From Chlamydiales bacterium (GTDB lineage: Bacteria > Chlamydiota > Chlamydiia > Chlamydiales > VFKH01): 32,460 nucleotides of DNA. Positions within the stretch are counted from its first letter, which is position 1. Every line of letters begins with the position of its first letter. Location of the stretch: NCBI GenBank assembly GCA_031292375.1, contig JARLHF010000039.1, positions 1-32,460 on the forward strand, written 5' to 3'. A program made the translations under genes and the position numbers. The notes below the pieces were generated by a model. It was not told where the DNA came from. It saw nothing but the letters and a program-made list of their open reading frames with translations, and did no database searches. Positions 31,280 to 32,460 of this stretch are shown here, piece by piece.

Positions 31280-31876
31280 ATGAAAAAATGGCTTCTTCTT
31301 ACTCTTTTCCTATTCACAATCATTCAAAACAATTATGCCTCAGATGAGTTAAGCCCTTCATCCATTCCTAAAGGAACAGAGATCACACTCATCCTTCCTG
31401 TTAACTGGACTTCGTCCTCGCAATACAATCTCGTTGCCACCATTCCAGGGGAATTCCACCCTCTTCAATCCCTTTCTGACTGGGGAAATAAAGAGTCCAC
31501 ACTCATTGAATTCGTTCCTAATGATGAAAACGGCGATAATTGGTCAGAAATCATTACTCTCAACAAATATATAGACAAAAAAATTTCAGCGGACAGCATT
31601 GTAGCTTACCTTAAAGAAAAGATGTTAGATCTTGTAAAAAACGGTAAAATCTTACAAGAAAATGCTTCAAAAGAAGATAACTATCAAAAAGCATCTTTTG
31701 CTCTCTCTTATGATTTAGATGGCAAGCATGAAGTAATAAATGCAGTATATTATTCTGGCCCCTACGATGCTGCTGGCATTCAGTATACTATCCGCCCAAA
31801 ACTAGGAGTGTCTGACCAAGAAGTCCTAGAAAAAACCGATGCCTTCCTCAAGGAGCACACAACCATTACCCCCTAA
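31280..31876 (+). CDS. Small secreted hypothetical protein
   Basis: ATG 31280 is preferred over 31184 because AAGGTGAT sits five bases upstream and it starts a clean signal peptide (MKKWLLLTLFLFTIIQNNYA then SDE). The mature protein (about 178 residues) has no Cys and no family I recognise. Segments such as LVATIPGEFHPLQSLSDW, LIEFVPNDENGDNWSEIITL and SYDLDGKHEVINAVYYSG suggest a small alpha/beta domain. It resembles secreted proteins annotated as hypothetical in Legionella and chlamydiae, but this is only an impression. It diverges from the TPR gene. Confidence 0.7.
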   Translation: MKKWLLLTLFLFTIIQNNYASDELSPSSIPKGTEITLILPVNWTSSSQYNLVATIPGEFHPLQSLSDWGNKESTLIEFVPNDENGDNWSEIITLNKYIDKKISADSIVAYLKEKMLDLVKNGKILQENASKEDNYQKASFALSYDLDGKHEVINAVYYSGPYDAAGIQYTIRPKLGVSDQEVLEKTDAFLKEHTTITP

Positions 31877-31947
31877 ATCATTCCCCCCAAAGCCTATCTT
31901 AAGATGTATTCTGAAACGATGCAAACTTCCCTATCTTCTTTACAACT

Positions 31948-31984
31948 TATACACATCGTCAATGAAGAATTGTTTGTGTATATA
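31948..31984. repeat. Extragenic palindrome, TATACACAA family, copy 4
   Basis: The left arm TATACACA (31948-31955) and right arm TTGTTTGTGTATATA (31970-31984) form an imperfect hairpin, with an inner CAAT/ATTG pairing also possible. It follows the secreted-protein gene. The rest of the 31877-32014 stretch holds no gene I can support. Confidence 0.55.
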
Positions 31985-32014
31985 TTAAGACCGGAAGCTA
32001 GCATGACCTTAAAA

Positions 32015-32163
32015 AACGTCAGCTCGATTTTTAACTAGGTTATTGTTAACAACTTAAGCTCTTGTTCATTAAAATTTAAAGCTGGTTTTTTTGGTTGTAT
32101 ATTAGGAATAGGAATGACTCTAACGAAAATAAATGAAACACGGAGCCACAGAGACACGGAGAG
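32015..32163. repeat. Left-hand flank repeats of a GxxExxY unit
   Basis: The 23-bp block 32015-32037 (containing AACGTCAGCTCGATTTT) is the inverted counterpart of 116-138. The block 32135-32163 contains two ACACGGAG units around GCCACAGAG, the counterpart of 63-89 in inverted orientation. The second block overlaps the start of the GxxExxY frame. ACACGGAG-type runs beside GxxExxY genes are a recurring feature as I recall. Confidence 0.6.
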
Positions 32164-32460
32164 TGCTTTTATACATAACGATTTGTCTTATAAAATTATT
32201 GGAGCAGCTATTGAAGTCCATAAGGTACTTGGAGGGCCTGGTTTGCTTGAAAGTGTATATGAGTCTGCATTATGTCATGAATTGTCGTTGCAAGGATGCA
32301 AATTCAAACACAAGTCCCTGTAAATGTAATATACAAAGGGTGTAAAATTAGAGAACCACTTTATTTGGATATCCTAGTTGAAAATAAAATTATCATTGAA
32401 ATTAAAGCAACAGAGAAAGAGTATCCTATTCATTCTGTTCAACTTCTTACATACTTGCGC
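32114..32460 (+). pseudogene. GxxExxY family protein, frameshifted 5' part (runs off the edge)
   Basis: The frame from ATG 32114 encodes [20 protein letters not shown] then [12 protein letters not shown], the family signature region (GxxExxY as GLLESVY). It then hits TAA after CKFKHKSL. In a different frame the family sequence continues as [16 protein letters not shown], then LYLDILVENKIIIEIKA and HSVQLLTYLR at the edge. One missing base in the A-run at 32300-32302 explains the break. An extra Gly is present in LGGPG. It is either a real pseudogene or a sequencing error. The natural end lies beyond the window. Confidence 0.75.

Noticed and set aside
1-32460. Window as a complete circular molecule because both ends lie in GxxExxY genes
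   Set aside because: Housekeeping genes such as mutY and gpmA argue for chromosome, and about 30 bases would be missing at the join. Ends of a repeated unit explain it better.

Overview
The window looks like a chromosomal piece of an AT-rich member of the Chlamydiota, probably an environmental (non-Chlamydiaceae) lineage. This rests on gene order recalled from family knowledge, not on a search. A gpmA-nifS-nifU run next to an RsuA-type pseudouridine synthase, an Rsm22-like methyltransferase and birA resembles the CT720-CT725 neighbourhood of Chlamydia trachomatis. The hypothetical-gspD-gspE run resembles CT573-CT571.

Layout. 1-60 is the last 19 codons of a GxxExxY-family gene. 371-4304 holds birA, the minus-strand gpmA-nifS-nifU operon and rsuA; both NifS and NifU have lost key residues. 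4301-6612 holds the Rsm22-like methyltransferase and a convergent MFS transporter. 6769-11900 is the most interesting block: four tandem paralogous secreted Cys-bearing small proteins, a repeat-containing putative lipoprotein, a DUF692 multinuclear non-heme iron oxidase (MNIO), its DUF2063 partner and an overlapping pgeF. 11957-13948 is an unrecognised 663-residue protein. 14176-18797 is a nucleotide-sugar and glycosyltransferase operon (ugd, galE, UDP-glucuronate epimerase, bcp peroxiredoxin, WaaE-like transferase). 18954-22157 (minus) holds a GT4 transferase, mutY, a FlgN-like helical protein and a membrane protein. 22331-27857 holds an inner-membrane protein, secretin GspD and ATPase GspE. 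27955-31157 holds a 5'-truncated Fic gene and a minus-strand TPR - DUF5993 - DsbB operon; the 50-aa DUF5993 gene is easy to miss. 31280-31876 is a small secreted protein, and 32114-32460 is the frameshifted 5' part of another GxxExxY gene.

How the block at 6.8-11.1 kb may work. MNIO enzymes with a DUF2063 partner modify cysteines in ribosomally made precursor peptides (bufferin, Hvf and methanobactin-type systems). Here four tandem paralogs share a signal peptide and a basic C-terminal tail but carry different Cys-rich cores. None looks like the classical DUF2282 precursor. I infer an undescribed MNIO-modified, exported peptide system, possibly for copper or other metal binding.

A second theme is repeated DNA. 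A 160-bp inverted-repeat element flanked by TA occurs twice (18808-18967 and 23716-23875), with a 74-bp fold-back derivative (13975-14048) and a solo end (11898-11916). One copy is inserted in frame inside the gspD signal-peptide region, adding 54 codons. This resembles the protein-coding palindromic elements of Rickettsia. A second palindrome family (TATACACAAACAA arms) appears at four intergenic sites. Both window edges lie in GxxExxY genes bordered by matching inverted repeats. I saw no rRNA, tRNA or CRISPR.
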